Shown: positions 26,431 through 36,272, counted from the first letter of the stretch. The stretch is 64,000 nt of DNA from CAZQGO01 sp964593065 (GCA_964593065.1 CAZQGO010000012.1:24385-88384), one strand, 5' to 3'. Notes: generated by a model not told the origin, from the sequence alone. Made by a program: numbers and translations.

Positions 26431-26772
26431 TCAACCGATGGCGGTTTTGCCTTTTTCCCGCGTGCGGATGCGGTAGCACTCGGCCAGCTCGAGCACGAAG
26501 ATCTTGCCGTCGCCGATGGTGTCCGTGCCGGCGGTATTCATGATGGCATCGAGGGTGACGTTCAGGAAGTCGTCGTTGACCGCGATCTCCAGCCGGACCT
26601 TTTTCAGCAAGTTGACCGACAGTTTCACGCCGCGGTAGTTTTCCTCGTACCCCAGCTGCTGCCCGCAGCCTAAGGCGTTGGTGACCGACATTTTACCCAC
26701 CCCCGCGGCCGCGAGGGCGTCCTTGACCTCGGTCAGTTTATGCGGTTGAATGTAGGCGATGACGAGTTTCAT
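26431..26772 (-). CDS. PII nitrogen-regulatory protein lacking the uridylylated tyrosine
   Basis: 113 residues; AGGAGG precedes the ATG. A trimeric sensor of 2-oxoglutarate, ATP and ADP that plugs the ammonium channel. In standard PII numbering R47, G48, Q39 and K58 are kept, and TIGDGKIFV with RIRTREKG is the ATP-binding B and C loops. The T-loop reads RGVKLSV: position 51, the Tyr uridylylated by GlnD, is Leu, and residue 50 is Lys. So control by uridylylation is not expected; nucleotide/2-oxoglutarate control could remain. Last gene of torF-amt-glnB, 12 bp after amt, where GlnK-type PII normally sits. Confidence 0.92.
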   Translation of the reverse strand: MKLVIAYIQPHKLTEVKDALAAAGVGKMSVTNALGCGQQLGYEENYRGVKLSVNLLKKVRLEIAVNDDFLNVTLDAIMNTAGTDTIGDGKIFVLELAECYRIRTREKGKTAIG

Positions 26773-26784
26773 GACATTTTCCTC

Positions 26785-28212
26785 CTATTCCGTGCTGAAA
26801 ATTTGGAAGCCGCTGTAGGATTCAACCCCGTGCTCGGTGATATCCAGCCCGCGCAGTTCCTCTTCTTTGCTGACGCGCAGGCCGACCGTCCAACGGATCG
26901 CGAAGAACAACAGGAAGCCGATGCCCAGGCTCCAGGCCATGACCGAGCCCACGCCGAGCACCTGGGTCTTGAGCAGGGCCCAGCCGCCGCCGTCGAACAG
27001 GCCGGAGACTCCGCCGAAGTTCTTGGACGCCATGACGCCCACCATGAGCGTGCCAAAGGCGCCGCAGACGCCATGCACGCTGATCGCACCCACGGGGTCG
27101 TCGATGTGCAGGACCTGGTCAATAAACTCGACGGCATAGACCACCAGGATACCGGCCAGCAGCCCGGTGATCAGGGCGCCGGTGGGCGAGACATTCGCGC
27201 AACCGGCCGTGATGGCAACCAAACCGGCCAGCACGCCGTTGAGCGTCATGGACGGATCGGGCTTCCTGCTCTTGATCCAGATCGTAATCATCGCGCCCAC
27301 GGCGCCGGCCGCGGCCGCGAGGTTGGTGGTGACCGCGATCAGCCCGATGTTGGTGGTGGCGGCGGTGGTGCTGCCCGGATTGAAGCCGAACCAGCCGAAC
27401 CACAGGATAAACACGCCCAGGGCGGCCAGCGGGATGTTATGACCCAGGATGGCCCGGGATTCGCCCCGGGGGCCGTATTTGCCGGTGCGGGGCCCCAAGA
27501 CGACCGCGCCCGCCAGAGCCAGCCAGCCGCCCACCGAATGCACGACCGTGGAGCCGGCGAAGTCGATCATGGGAACCGGCAGGGCGCTCAGCCAGCCGCC
27601 GCCCCAGATCCAGTGCCCCACGATGGGATAGATGAAAAGGGAGATGAAGACGCTGTAGAGCAGGTAGCCGATGAACTTGGTCCGCTCGGCCATGGCGCCG
27701 GATACGATGGTGGCCGCCGTGGCCGCGAAGACCACCTGGAACATCCAGTAGGCGTACTGCCACATGCCCGCCTTGTCGGCCGTGTTGGCCCCGGAGAGCA
27801 TAAAGCCGCTGCTCCCGAACAGACCGAGCTTGTCGGCGCCGAACATGATGCCGAAGCCCAGGATGAAATAAGCGATGGATCCCAGGGCGAAATCCATCAG
27901 ATTCTTCATCATAATATTGCCCGCGTTCTTGGCGCGGGTCAGGCCGCCTTCCACCATGGCGAAACCGGCCTGCATGAAGAACACCAGAAAAGCCGCGACG
28001 AGGATCCACACCCAATTGGCCGAATCCTGCGCGGTATTCGCCGCGGCCAGGGCTGCACGTGCCACCGGTGAAGCCTGCGGGAGAGCGGCGGCGGCCGGGG
28101 AGGCCGCGTCGGCCACGCCGGGCAGAGCCGTCGTGTCCTCCGCCCAGAGAAGCGGGGCCGTACCCAGGCCCAGCAGGAGCAAAAGCCCGAACCCCATCCA
28201 TGCGCGTTTCAT
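26785..28212 (-). CDS. amt: Ammonium transporter Amt
   Basis: 475 residues with signal peptide (MKRAWMGFGLLLLLGLG) and eleven membrane segments. ATG 28212 has AGGAGGTGG upstream; the GTG at 28221 overlaps that site. The two pore histidines are in STVVHSVGGWLALAG and GAISVHGVCGAFGTL; HWIWGGGWL carries the vestibule Trp; NIMMKNLMDFALGS is the family signature. It takes up ammonium when nitrogen is scarce. Cotranscribed after torF (12-bp gap) and before glnB. Confidence 0.96.
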   Translation of the reverse strand: MKRAWMGFGLLLLLGLGTAPLLWAEDTTALPGVADAASPAAAALPQASPVARAALAAANTAQDSANWVWILVAAFLVFFMQAGFAMVEGGLTRAKNAGNIMMKNLMDFALGSIAYFILGFGIMFGADKLGLFGSSGFMLSGANTADKAGMWQYAYWMFQVVFAATAATIVSGAMAERTKFIGYLLYSVFISLFIYPIVGHWIWGGGWLSALPVPMIDFAGSTVVHSVGGWLALAGAVVLGPRTGKYGPRGESRAILGHNIPLAALGVFILWFGWFGFNPGSTTAATTNIGLIAVTTNLAAAAGAVGAMITIWIKSRKPDPSMTLNGVLAGLVAITAGCANVSPTGALITGLLAGILVVYAVEFIDQVLHIDDPVGAISVHGVCGAFGTLMVGVMASKNFGGVSGLFDGGGWALLKTQVLGVGSVMAWSLGIGFLLFFAIRWTVGLRVSKEEELRGLDITEHGVESYSGFQIFSTE

Positions 28213-28224
28213 GCCAACCACCTC

Positions 28225-28983
28225 CTAAAGAGTTAGTCCCAAAGATAGTGCGGCGACGAAATAGCCGCTGGTTTCCGCGAGCTCGCGGATTTCCGCATCC
28301 AGCAGATAACTGTAGGCCAATGACGGCGTCAGGGCGATGCCGCCGAAATCCAGGGGAATGCCCAGGGTGAGCAGCAAATCCACGGGCGCCGCTTTGTCCA
28401 GGCCGAAATAACCCCGCAGGTACGAGGCGCTGCCGTAGCCGCACGACAAGCCCAGATCCGCACCCGAAAAAGGTTCCAGGCCCGCCAGGGCAAAACTGTG
28501 GCTCAGGCTCAGGAGAAAATACGAGCCCTGAATCTCATCCACGTCCGAAAACACGGCCAGGCTGGGGTTGGCGAACACATCGGCCGAAACTTTTCCGTAG
28601 ACTTCATGGGTCGTGGCCGCCAAGCCTGGAAAGACATAGGAAATCACCCCGGCGTCCAGCCCGAGGGGACCGAGGCTTAAGCCGTATTCGAGGGTCAAGT
28701 CCAATTCCGTGAATTCACCGCTGCGGTTGCCGTACCCGGCCTTTTCGCCATAACCGGTCAAATCCATGTTGCCCCACAGGTTGAAGCTCAAACCTCCGCC
28801 GGCAACAGTCAAAGACGGCTGCAGGACCGGATCGGGATTGGCTTGCAAGCCGCGCCACACGTACTGGCTGGCCACGGGCAGCGACGCGGAGACTTCGGCC
28901 GCTTTCGCGGTCCGGACCGTCCAGCCGAATGAGCACAGCAGGACCAAAAACACAACTCCCCTGTTCCAAAGCTTTTTTTTCAT
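28225..28983 (-). CDS. TorF-family putative porin
   Basis: 252 residues; AAGGAGG precedes ATG 28983. Signal peptide KKKLWNRGVVFLVLLCSFG...AKA, then VSASLPVASQYVWRGLQANPDPVLQPSL, the opening of the TorF/TIGR02001 family, followed by beta strands ending in LSLGLTL. The family is often encoded next to amt-glnK and is thought to pass nitrogen solutes across the outer membrane (inference). First gene of the operon behind the sigma-54 promoter. Confidence 0.87.
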   Translation of the reverse strand: MKKKLWNRGVVFLVLLCSFGWTVRTAKAAEVSASLPVASQYVWRGLQANPDPVLQPSLTVAGGGLSFNLWGNMDLTGYGEKAGYGNRSGEFTELDLTLEYGLSLGPLGLDAGVISYVFPGLAATTHEVYGKVSADVFANPSLAVFSDVDEIQGSYFLLSLSHSFALAGLEPFSGADLGLSCGYGSASYLRGYFGLDKAAPVDLLLTLGIPLDFGGIALTPSLAYSYLLDAEIRELAETSGYFVAALSLGLTL

Positions 28984-29026
28984 GATTTTTTTCCTCCTTG
29001 AAAAAAGAGTATTTGGATATTTATTA

Positions 29027-29042
29027 AGCATGAAGCATGCCA
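29027..29042 (-). promoter_or_regulatory. Sigma-54 (RpoN) promoter of torF-amt-glnB
   Basis: Reading minus from 29042: TGGCATG, four bases, ATGCT. This matches the -24/-12 consensus TGGCAYR-N4-TTGCW in 11 of 12 positions with exact spacing of the invariant GG and GC. Transcription would start near 29016, giving a leader of about 33 bases before torF. The rest of the 308-bp gap (28984-29291) is AT-rich and holds two AAGTGCTT copies (29073-29080, 29170-29177), but I see no clear NtrC enhancer. Confidence 0.75.
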
Positions 29043-29291
29043 AAGTGGAGGGATGAAAAATAGCTAAGAAATAAGTGCTTTCAAGGCGGGGTATTATGCA
29101 GTAAAAGACAATAATGAAATTAAACTAAAATAAATAACAAAAAAGTAATATAAGCATTGAAGCGCGGAGAAGTGCTTACCGGGCCCGTTCCGGGACGACC
29201 GGGAAATTCATGCATCTTTTTCTTTACTTACCCGTGACGGTCGGGGATATTATGGAGCCGATCTGCCGCGTTCGGCGGCAGCAGGAGGTGG

Positions 29292-29678
29292 ATGGGTAAT
29301 CTCATGGGCTCTTTCATTTCTCGCTACGGGTTGTACTTGGTTCGATGGCAATTGTCCACGCCGATCCTGGCGATCAGCCTGGTGTATCTGGCTTCCTTGG
29401 GCCGGGTGTGGTCCGCCGTGGTCGCCAATTTAATCGGAGGCCTGTTGTTTTTCTGGGTGGACCGATTTATCTTCACCAATCCCGGCCTGGGCCGCGTATG
29501 GGCGGTTGAGGAGCAGGTCGTCTGCGCGGATTGCGGCAAGGTGGACCGGGGATACCGGCTGGTGTGCGCCGCCTCCGGCAAATACGACAAACGCCGTGAT
29601 CCCAAACCCGAGTTCCGCTGCGAGGCGTGCTCGCGGAAAAAGTTCCAGGAACTCCAGGAGCAGGGCAAGGTCGGCTGA
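29292..29678 (+). CDS. Small membrane protein with C-terminal zinc ribbon
   Basis: 128 residues. Two hydrophobic segments (about 16-34 and 40-58: TPILAISLVYLASLGRV, VVANLIGGLLFFWVDRFIF), then a cytosolic part with two Cys pairs, VVCADCGKVDRG and FRCEACSRKK, about 32 residues apart, a plausible zinc ribbon. No family recognised. Start uncertain: AGGAGGTG is only 2 bases before ATG 29292 and 14 before ATG 29304. Confidence 0.65.
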   Translation: MGNLMGSFISRYGLYLVRWQLSTPILAISLVYLASLGRVWSAVVANLIGGLLFFWVDRFIFTNPGLGRVWAVEEQVVCADCGKVDRGYRLVCAASGKYDKRRDPKPEFRCEACSRKKFQELQEQGKVG

Positions 29679-29756
29679 AGCGCGAATCCCGGGGAGGATG
29701 AAAGGCGCCGGGACGCGCGTCTCCGGCCCTCCCGGCTTGAATCCGGAGGTGTGACG

Positions 29757-30359
29757 ATGGGCGAACCAGAGTTGGAAAAGGAAATCCGGGACGCAAGACC
29801 GGACGAGCATGGCATCAATCCGCTGATTTTGAAGCGCTGGTCGCCGCGCTCGTTTCAGACCAAACCGGTCTCAGAGGAGGATCTGCTCGGATTGCTGGAG
29901 GCGGCGCGTTGGGCGCCTTCCTGCTTCAACGAGCAGCCCTGGCGGTTCCTGGTGGCCCGCAAACCCGAAGACCTGTTGCGCATGCGCTCCTGCCTGGCCG
30001 AACACAACCGCACCTGGGCCGACCGGGCGCCGGTGTTGCTCACGGTCATCTCGTCCCCGATTTTCGCGCTGGACAAACGGCCGAACCGCTGGAACGCTTT
30101 CGACTCCGGCGCGGCTTGGGGGTACCTCGCCCTGGAGGCTGCGCGCCGCGGCCTGGTGGCCCACGCCATGGGCGGTTTCTCCCAGAAAAAAATTCGCGAA
30201 CTGTTCCGGGTCCCCGAGGATTGGGGTGTGCACACGGTCGTGGCCGTGGGCTACCGCGCACCCCGGGAACAGCTGCCCCAGGAATTGCAGGAAAGGGAAC
30301 ATCCCTCCACCCGCAGGGCCCTGCAGGATATCTGGCGTGAAGGGACGTTCGGATTTTAG
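29757..30359 (+). CDS. Nitroreductase family flavoprotein
   Basis: 200 residues; GGAGGTG precedes ATG 29757. ILKRWSPRSFQTKPVSEEDL (RxSxRxF FMN loop), AARWAPSCFNEQPWRFLVAR (second FMN loop), DSGAAWGYLALEAARRGLVAHAMGGF and the short C-terminal VAVGYRAP fit NAD(P)H-dependent nitroreductases of the YfkO/SagB-distant type. Substrate not predictable. It is only 2 bp before the alpha-2-macroglobulin gene. Confidence 0.87.
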   Translation: MGEPELEKEIRDARPDEHGINPLILKRWSPRSFQTKPVSEEDLLGLLEAARWAPSCFNEQPWRFLVARKPEDLLRMRSCLAEHNRTWADRAPVLLTVISSPIFALDKRPNRWNAFDSGAAWGYLALEAARRGLVAHAMGGFSQKKIRELFRVPEDWGVHTVVAVGYRAPREQLPQELQEREHPSTRRALQDIWREGTFGF

Positions 30360-30361
30360 GC

Positions 30362-33300
30362 ATGGCCATGAAACCCAAACGGTCCCTGTTCCTGCCCTGG
30401 TTTGGCATGTTCCTGTTGGCTCTCGCGGCCGCAGGCGCCGGCGCCGCGCCGGCCGAGCCTTCGGCCCAAAACGCCGGTTTCAATGAGCTCTGGGGCCGGT
30501 TCCAGTCCGAACTCGATCAGGCCCGGCCCAACCAGGCCTTCACCCTAGCCGCAAAAATCTATCAGCAGGCGCTGTCGCAGAATGCGGACGGCACCCTGGC
30601 TCAGGCCCTGTTTGAGATGGTCCGCCTCAAGGTCGGCGTCTACCAATACGAGCAGGCCCTGGACCTCCTCTACACCTACGCTTTCCCGGAAGATCCCGCC
30701 ACGCGCGGTCTCCTGCTCGTATTCCGGGCCTTCACGCTGAGGCAATATTATCAGGCCTACCGCTGGGAAATTCTCAACCGCCGCGGGAAAGCGGAGACCA
30801 CCGGCTTCCGGGAATGGACCGCCCGGCAAATCTGGGAGGCCGCCGACAGCGATTTCCGGCAGGCCTGGAACCTGCGGCGGGCCATGGGCCGCGTGTCGCA
30901 AAAGGAATATGCCCGGTTTTTACGGCCGGGCGATTTTCCCCCGGACCTCCGGCCCACCCTGCGGGACTTCCTGGCGCATGCCTGGGCGGATTTCCTGGCG
31001 GATCAGGAAACCTGGAGTCCGCAGGCGAGCGAGGCCGCGGGCGAATTGAATCCCAAGACCCTGATGGAAAACGGGCGTCCGGCCGAGGCGCTGGATGTTC
31101 GCGCCCATCCCCTGCAGCGGCTGGCCGCGGTTTATGCGGATTTGGCCGCATGGCACGCCGCCGCGGCTCGGGAAAACGCCGCCTTGGACGCGCGCCTGTC
31201 GCAGGTTCTGGCCGTGCAGGCGGCCCTGGGTTCGGCGGCCGCCCGGCGCGAGGCCGTCTCGATTCTGCGGGCCCTGGCCGGACGCACCCGGGCGCTGCAC
31301 GGGTGGGCCTACTTGCAGTATCAGCTGGCGGTCCTGCTGCGAAGCGCGGGGAACCTGGCGGAGGCCGTGCGTGCGGCCCGCGCCGGCGCCGAGGCCTACC
31401 CGTACAGCCAGGGCGGCAAGCTGTGCGCGGTGGTGGCGGCGCACCTCGAGGCGCCGGCCTTCAGCCTCAAGGCCGAATTGCTCAATCCGCCCGGCGGGGG
31501 CCGCCTGCTGTGCACGCACCGCAACCTCAGGCGAATCCAGGTTCGGGTCTATTCCGTGCCGCCGGCCGTCCCGGAGAAACTGGACCTGGCCTGGACGGAC
31601 GGGGAAATCCGCGAACTCCTTCAGCACGGCGTTCCCGTCCGCGAGCTGGATCCGGCCTTGACCGACCGCGGGCAATACGAGGAGGAACAGGATGTCGTGG
31701 CGCTCCATCTCGAAGCGCCGGGCTGGTATCTCGCCGTGGCATCGGCGCAGCCGGGTTTTCCCCTGCAGGAAAATAAAATCGAGCATGCGCTCCTGATCGT
31801 GTCCGGCATCGGCTTAGTGACGCGCGCCGACCGTGAGGGTCAGGCCCTGATGTATTGCCTGGACGCCCGTTCCGGCCGGCCGGCGCCCGGAGCGCGCATC
31901 AGCCTCTACGCCCAGGAATGGGAGGCGGGCCGACGCACCGCCACTTTAGCGGCGGAGGGGGAGGCCGATGAGCAGGGCCTCTTCGTGGTGTCGGTTCCGG
32001 AGGCGGAACGCAGGCGCCTGTTCCGTGCCGTGGCCCGCCAGGGCGACAATCTGTGCGTGGATCCCGGGGCGCTGCATATTCCGGGGCGCGTGCAACCGCC
32101 CGCACGGCAGCTTTTCATCTACACGGACCGGCCCGTGTACCGTCCCGGGCAGAAAGTCCAGTTCAAAATCATCGCCTTGTCCACCCCGAACTCGGTCTCC
32201 GCGTACGCGGTGACGCCGGGGATACGGGTAAAGCTGAAGGCCGTGGATCCCAACGGCGAGACCGTGGCGGCCTTCGACCTGAGCACCAATGCCTGGGGCA
32301 GCGCCAGCGCCAGTTTTATCCTGCCCGCCAACCGGCTGCTGGGCCGCTACCGGCTTCTTTCCGCCGACGCGCATCCTTTTCCCGCCCACGGCGGCGGCTT
32401 CCGGGTGGAGGAATACCGGCTGCCGAAATTCACGGTGGAGGTTCAGGAATCCAAGGCGGCCTGGAGGCTGAACCGGCCCGCCCAGGTGCAGGGGACCGCG
32501 CGTTACTATGCCGGCGGGCCGGTGCCCGGCGGTCGCGTTCAGTATCAGGTGACGCGCGCGCCGATTTTTCCCTACGGGTTCGGCTGGTTGTTTCCTCCTG
32601 AACCCAGGACGGTGACCGTCGCCAGCGGCGAGACGGACACGGACGGGCAAGGCGGCTTTTCCGTGGACTTTGTTCCCTTGGCCGACGAGACCCTGCCCGG
32701 CGGGGAAGACGTGATTTTTGCTTTCACGGTCCACGTGACCGTGACGGATCCGGGCGGCGACTCGGTGGCGCAGGACCAGACCTTTCGCATCGGCCGGGCC
32801 AGCCGCAAGGCGACGATCGAGGTGCCCTCCGGATACGCCGTCGCCGGCCGGGACTTTTCGCTGACCGTGCGCCTGACGGACCTGGATGACCGGCCGCAGG
32901 CCGGGGCGGGGAACCTGGAGATCTTCCCCCTGCGGCCCGCACCGCCGGATTCCCCGGAGAACTGGAGTGGCGACCTGGCCCGGCGCGACCTCGTCCGCGA
33001 ACTGGCCGCCCTCCCCCGCGGCGGGAGAACGGCGCAGGTCGCCTTGCGCCACGGTGACGGCGGCTTAGCCGCCACCCCGGAGATGCGTCTGCCCGTCGGG
33101 GCCTACGCCTTGGAATACCGCTCGCATGACGCTTTCGGACAGGAGGTGTCCGCCAGGCAGGTTCTCCTGGTGGCGCCCCCCGAAGGTGCGGAGGGCGATC
33201 TGCCGGCGCCCCTGGTCCTGGCGGCCGCCAGGACGCGTGTCCCGGCCGGGGAACAGGCCCGCTTTCTTTTAGCCTGCGCCTGGCCCGGGCAGACCGTGTT

Positions 33301-36262
33301 CTTCGAAGTGCAGCGAAACGGCCGGACCATCCAGCGGCAAATATTTTCCGGACTGAAAGCCCGGCAGGTGAGTTTCCCGGTGACCGGGGACCTGCGCGGC
33401 GGCTTCACGGCCAAGCTGTTCACCTTGCACGCGTATCGCTTCTACCAGCAGAGCGTTGAGGTCGACGTGCCGTGGGACGACCGCGACCTGAACATCGAGT
33501 TCCGCAGGTTCCGTGAAGTCATCCCGCCCGGCGGGCGGGAAACCTTCACCTTGGCGGTCAAGGCTCCCGACCACTCTCCCGCCCGGGCGGAAGTCCTGGC
33601 CTGGATGGTCGACCAGGCTTTGGAGTATTACCGGCCGCAACAACCGCCCGATATCCGGAGCCTCCTCCCCGGGAATCAAAGCGCGGAGGAACGCTGGGCC
33701 GATGAAATCCGGGCGGGCCGGGCCCTGAACCTGTCCTGGCTGGAACTGCCGCACGCCGCCTTGCCTGAGCCGGCGCGGTTCCGGGATTTCGAATACTATG
33801 TCGCGGCCGGGCCCCAAACCGGGGCCGCCGCAGGGAGAACGCCGGAAGGGGGCGGGCCGGTTCCGGCCCTCCTGGCCGCCGCAGCCGGGCCGGCCCGGGC
33901 GCGCGTCTTGACCCGGGAAACCGTCCCGGGCGAAACCTTGCCGGTCCCGCCCGTCCGCCCGCTCCGGCGGGAATTCCAGGAAACGGCTTTTTTCGAACCG
34001 CAACTGGCCTGTGATGAACAGGGCGAGGTTTCCATCACGTTCACGGCGCCGGAAGCGCTGACAGCCTGGAAACTCGGGGTGGTAGCGCACGGGCGCGGGC
34101 TGCTGGCCGGATCCGCGGTCCGCAGCCTGCGCACGCAAAAAGAATTCATGGTCCGGACCTATGTCCCGCGCTTTCTGCGCGAGGGCGACCGCATCCTGCT
34201 GCGAGCCGGACTGGAGAGCAGCTCGCCTTCGGCCTTGGCCGGCGAGGCCGTCCTGCGGGTGCTCGACGAATCCGGGGCGGAGGTGACCTCCGCCTTCCAG
34301 CCGGACCGGACCCGGGCCGCATGGGAACTGGCTCCGGGCGGAAATTCGGTGGTGGCCTTCTCCCTGCGCGCCCCTCCGGGACTGAAAATCTACCGCGTGC
34401 AGTTGTCCGCCCGGAGCGGGAATTTCAGCGACGGGGAAGAACGGCCGCTGCCGGTCCTGGCGGGACGGGGACATTTCATTACTTCCCGTTTCGCGGTCCT
34501 CAAGGGCCAGGTCGAAGAGAACCTCAAGATCGAGCCGCTGCTGCAGGCCGGGCAGGACCCAAACCTGGTCCAGGATTCCCTGGTGATCACCCTGGACGCG
34601 CGCTGGCTGGACACGCTGCTGGGGGCGCTGCCGTACCTGCAACAATATCCCTACGCGTGCGTGGAGCAGACCCTGAACCGCTTTGCGTCCCTGGCGCTGC
34701 TGCACAACACCCTGCAAAAATATCCGGCCCTGAAAAAAGCGGCGCACCGGCTTGCGGCCCGCAAAACCGCGCTGGCTCCCTGGGACCGGCCGGACCCCAA
34801 CCGCCGTCTGCTTCTGGAGGAAACGCCGTGGCTTCGTCTCGCCCGCGGCGGTGGTTCCGGGGAGGATTGGCTCGGAATTCTCGACCCCGGGGTGCTGGAC
34901 GCCCGGGCGCAGGCTACCTGGCGCAAGCTCGCAGAAACCCAGAACCCGGACGGCGGTTTTCCCTGGTTCCCGGGCGGACCTTCGCATTTCTACCTGACCC
35001 TGTACGTGCTGGAAGGCCTGGCGCCGATCGCGGCCGGGCCGTGGAAGCCGCCGGAGGCTGTGGTCGACCGCGCCTGGGATTATTGCGCTTCCCATTACCG
35101 CGAACAGGTGGAGAACAGGCAGGCCGGTTCCGACCGGGAAACGGATTGGCACCTGAGCGTGTACCTGAACTATGTGCTGAGCGCCTACGCCCGGACGCAG
35201 CCTGCGGGCATCCCGGCGGCCTTCAACCGCGAGCAGATGCTGGCCGATGCCCTGGCTCACTGGCGCCAACTTTCCCCTTACGGCCGGGCCATGCTGGCGC
35301 TGACGCTGCATCGGGCCCGGGACACGGCCAACGCCGCGCGCGTCCTGAACAGCCTGCTCGATATCGCTCAAACCACCGAGGCGGAGGGCACCTACTGGGC
35401 GCCGGAGCCGAAAGCCTGGTTGTGGTACAACGACACCATTGAGTCCCAGGCCTTCATCCTGCGGGCGCTGCTGGAAATCAAGCCCGACGATCCCCGCGTG
35501 GACGGCGTGGCCCTGTGGCTGCTGCGGCATAAACAGGGCAATCAATGGAAATCCACCCGGGCCACGGCCGCGGCCCTCGCGGCCCTGGCCGATTACCAGT
35601 CCCTCCGCCGGCTGCCGGAGGGAACCGAGCGGGTGGAGGTTGTCGTGCCCCCGTTGCAGAAGACGTTGACCTGGAAGCCGGGCGAAGTCCGCGGGCGGCG
35701 GCAGCTGGCGCTGGCGGGAGAGGAAATCACTCCGGCGTCCGGCGACATCCTGTTCCGGAAAACGGGACGCGGGCCGGTGTTCGCCACGGCCACCTGGCAA
35801 TTTGCCACCGACCGCATGCCGGCCGCCGGCAGCGGCGACGTGCTGCAAGTGGCGCGGAAAATTTACCGCGTGGTCCGGAAGGGCAGGCAAACGGATCTGG
35901 AACGCCTCGGGCCGGATTCACCCCTGCGGACCGGGGACGAGCTCGAAGTGGAGCTCGACCTGCGCGCCCGCGTCCCGCTGGAATTCATCCAGGTATGCGA
36001 TCCGCGCGGCGCAGGCTTCGAACCCGAGGAAAAGCTCAGCGGATATCACGGGGGAGGAGCCGCAGGGTACTACCAGGAAATCCGCGATTCGGTCACGAAT
36101 TTTTTCTTCGACGCCCTGCCCCAGGGTCAGTACACCTTGCGGTACCGCGTGCGCGCCGCCGGCAGCGGCACCTTCCGGATCGCCCCGGCCACGGTTCAAA
36201 GCCTGTATGCTCCCGAATTCGGCGCCTATTCCTCCGGCGCGGTTTTCACGGTCGGGCCTTGA
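30362..36262 (+). CDS. Bacterial alpha-2-macroglobulin (MG2 domains, thioester)
   Basis: 1966 residues; signal peptide FLPWFGMFLLALAAAGAGA|APA without lipobox Cys. The N-terminal ~300 residues are helical repeats; FIYTDRPVYRPGQKVQFKI (about residue 585) is the MG2 hallmark; FQETAFFEPQLACDEQGEV (about 1205) is the central A2M domain; YPYACVEQTLNRFASL holds the thioester Cys-x-Glu-Gln at C1433; an alpha/alpha-toroid (WLRLARGG ... GGFPWFPGGPS) follows. It traps proteases through the thioester in the periplasm. Bacterial homologues are usually next to pbpC; here a small membrane protein follows instead. Confidence 0.9.
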   Translation: MAMKPKRSLFLPWFGMFLLALAAAGAGAAPAEPSAQNAGFNELWGRFQSELDQARPNQAFTLAAKIYQQALSQNADGTLAQALFEMVRLKVGVYQYEQALDLLYTYAFPEDPATRGLLLVFRAFTLRQYYQAYRWEILNRRGKAETTGFREWTARQIWEAADSDFRQAWNLRRAMGRVSQKEYARFLRPGDFPPDLRPTLRDFLAHAWADFLADQETWSPQASEAAGELNPKTLMENGRPAEALDVRAHPLQRLAAVYADLAAWHAAAARENAALDARLSQVLAVQAALGSAAARREAVSILRALAGRTRALHGWAYLQYQLAVLLRSAGNLAEAVRAARAGAEAYPYSQGGKLCAVVAAHLEAPAFSLKAELLNPPGGGRLLCTHRNLRRIQVRVYSVPPAVPEKLDLAWTDGEIRELLQHGVPVRELDPALTDRGQYEEEQDVVALHLEAPGWYLAVASAQPGFPLQENKIEHALLIVSGIGLVTRADREGQALMYCLDARSGRPAPGARISLYAQEWEAGRRTATLAAEGEADEQGLFVVSVPEAERRRLFRAVARQGDNLCVDPGALHIPGRVQPPARQLFIYTDRPVYRPGQKVQFKIIALSTPNSVSAYAVTPGIRVKLKAVDPNGETVAAFDLSTNAWGSASASFILPANRLLGRYRLLSADAHPFPAHGGGFRVEEYRLPKFTVEVQESKAAWRLNRPAQVQGTARYYAGGPVPGGRVQYQVTRAPIFPYGFGWLFPPEPRTVTVASGETDTDGQGGFSVDFVPLADETLPGGEDVIFAFTVHVTVTDPGGDSVAQDQTFRIGRASRKATIEVPSGYAVAGRDFSLTVRLTDLDDRPQAGAGNLEIFPLRPAPPDSPENWSGDLARRDLVRELAALPRGGRTAQVALRHGDGGLAATPEMRLPVGAYALEYRSHDAFGQEVSARQVLLVAPPEGAEGDLPAPLVLAAARTRVPAGEQARFLLACAWPGQTVFFEVQRNGRTIQRQIFSGLKARQVSFPVTGDLRGGFTAKLFTLHAYRFYQQSVEVDVPWDDRDLNIEFRRFREVIPPGGRETFTLAVKAPDHSPARAEVLAWMVDQALEYYRPQQPPDIRSLLPGNQSAEERWADEIRAGRALNLSWLELPHAALPEPARFRDFEYYVAAGPQTGAAAGRTPEGGGPVPALLAAAAGPARARVLTRETVPGETLPVPPVRPLRREFQETAFFEPQLACDEQGEVSITFTAPEALTAWKLGVVAHGRGLLAGSAVRSLRTQKEFMVRTYVPRFLREGDRILLRAGLESSSPSALAGEAVLRVLDESGAEVTSAFQPDRTRAAWELAPGGNSVVAFSLRAPPGLKIYRVQLSARSGNFSDGEERPLPVLAGRGHFITSRFAVLKGQVEENLKIEPLLQAGQDPNLVQDSLVITLDARWLDTLLGALPYLQQYPYACVEQTLNRFASLALLHNTLQKYPALKKAAHRLAARKTALAPWDRPDPNRRLLLEETPWLRLARGGGSGEDWLGILDPGVLDARAQATWRKLAETQNPDGGFPWFPGGPSHFYLTLYVLEGLAPIAAGPWKPPEAVVDRAWDYCASHYREQVENRQAGSDRETDWHLSVYLNYVLSAYARTQPAGIPAAFNREQMLADALAHWRQLSPYGRAMLALTLHRARDTANAARVLNSLLDIAQTTEAEGTYWAPEPKAWLWYNDTIESQAFILRALLEIKPDDPRVDGVALWLLRHKQGNQWKSTRATAAALAALADYQSLRRLPEGTERVEVVVPPLQKTLTWKPGEVRGRRQLALAGEEITPASGDILFRKTGRGPVFATATWQFATDRMPAAGSGDVLQVARKIYRVVRKGRQTDLERLGPDSPLRTGDELEVELDLRARVPLEFIQVCDPRGAGFEPEEKLSGYHGGGAAGYYQEIRDSVTNFFFDALPQGQYTLRYRVRAAGSGTFRIAPATVQSLYAPEFGAYSSGAVFTVGP

Positions 36263-36272
36263 GGACAAACTC

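Noticed and set aside
33269..35890. Very long open frame (about 873 codons) on the minus strand
   Set aside because: It lies fully opposite the alpha-2-macroglobulin gene, which has a clear domain order and thioester; the antisense protein has low-complexity R/G/Q/H-rich sequence and no motifs. It is a by-product of high GC.
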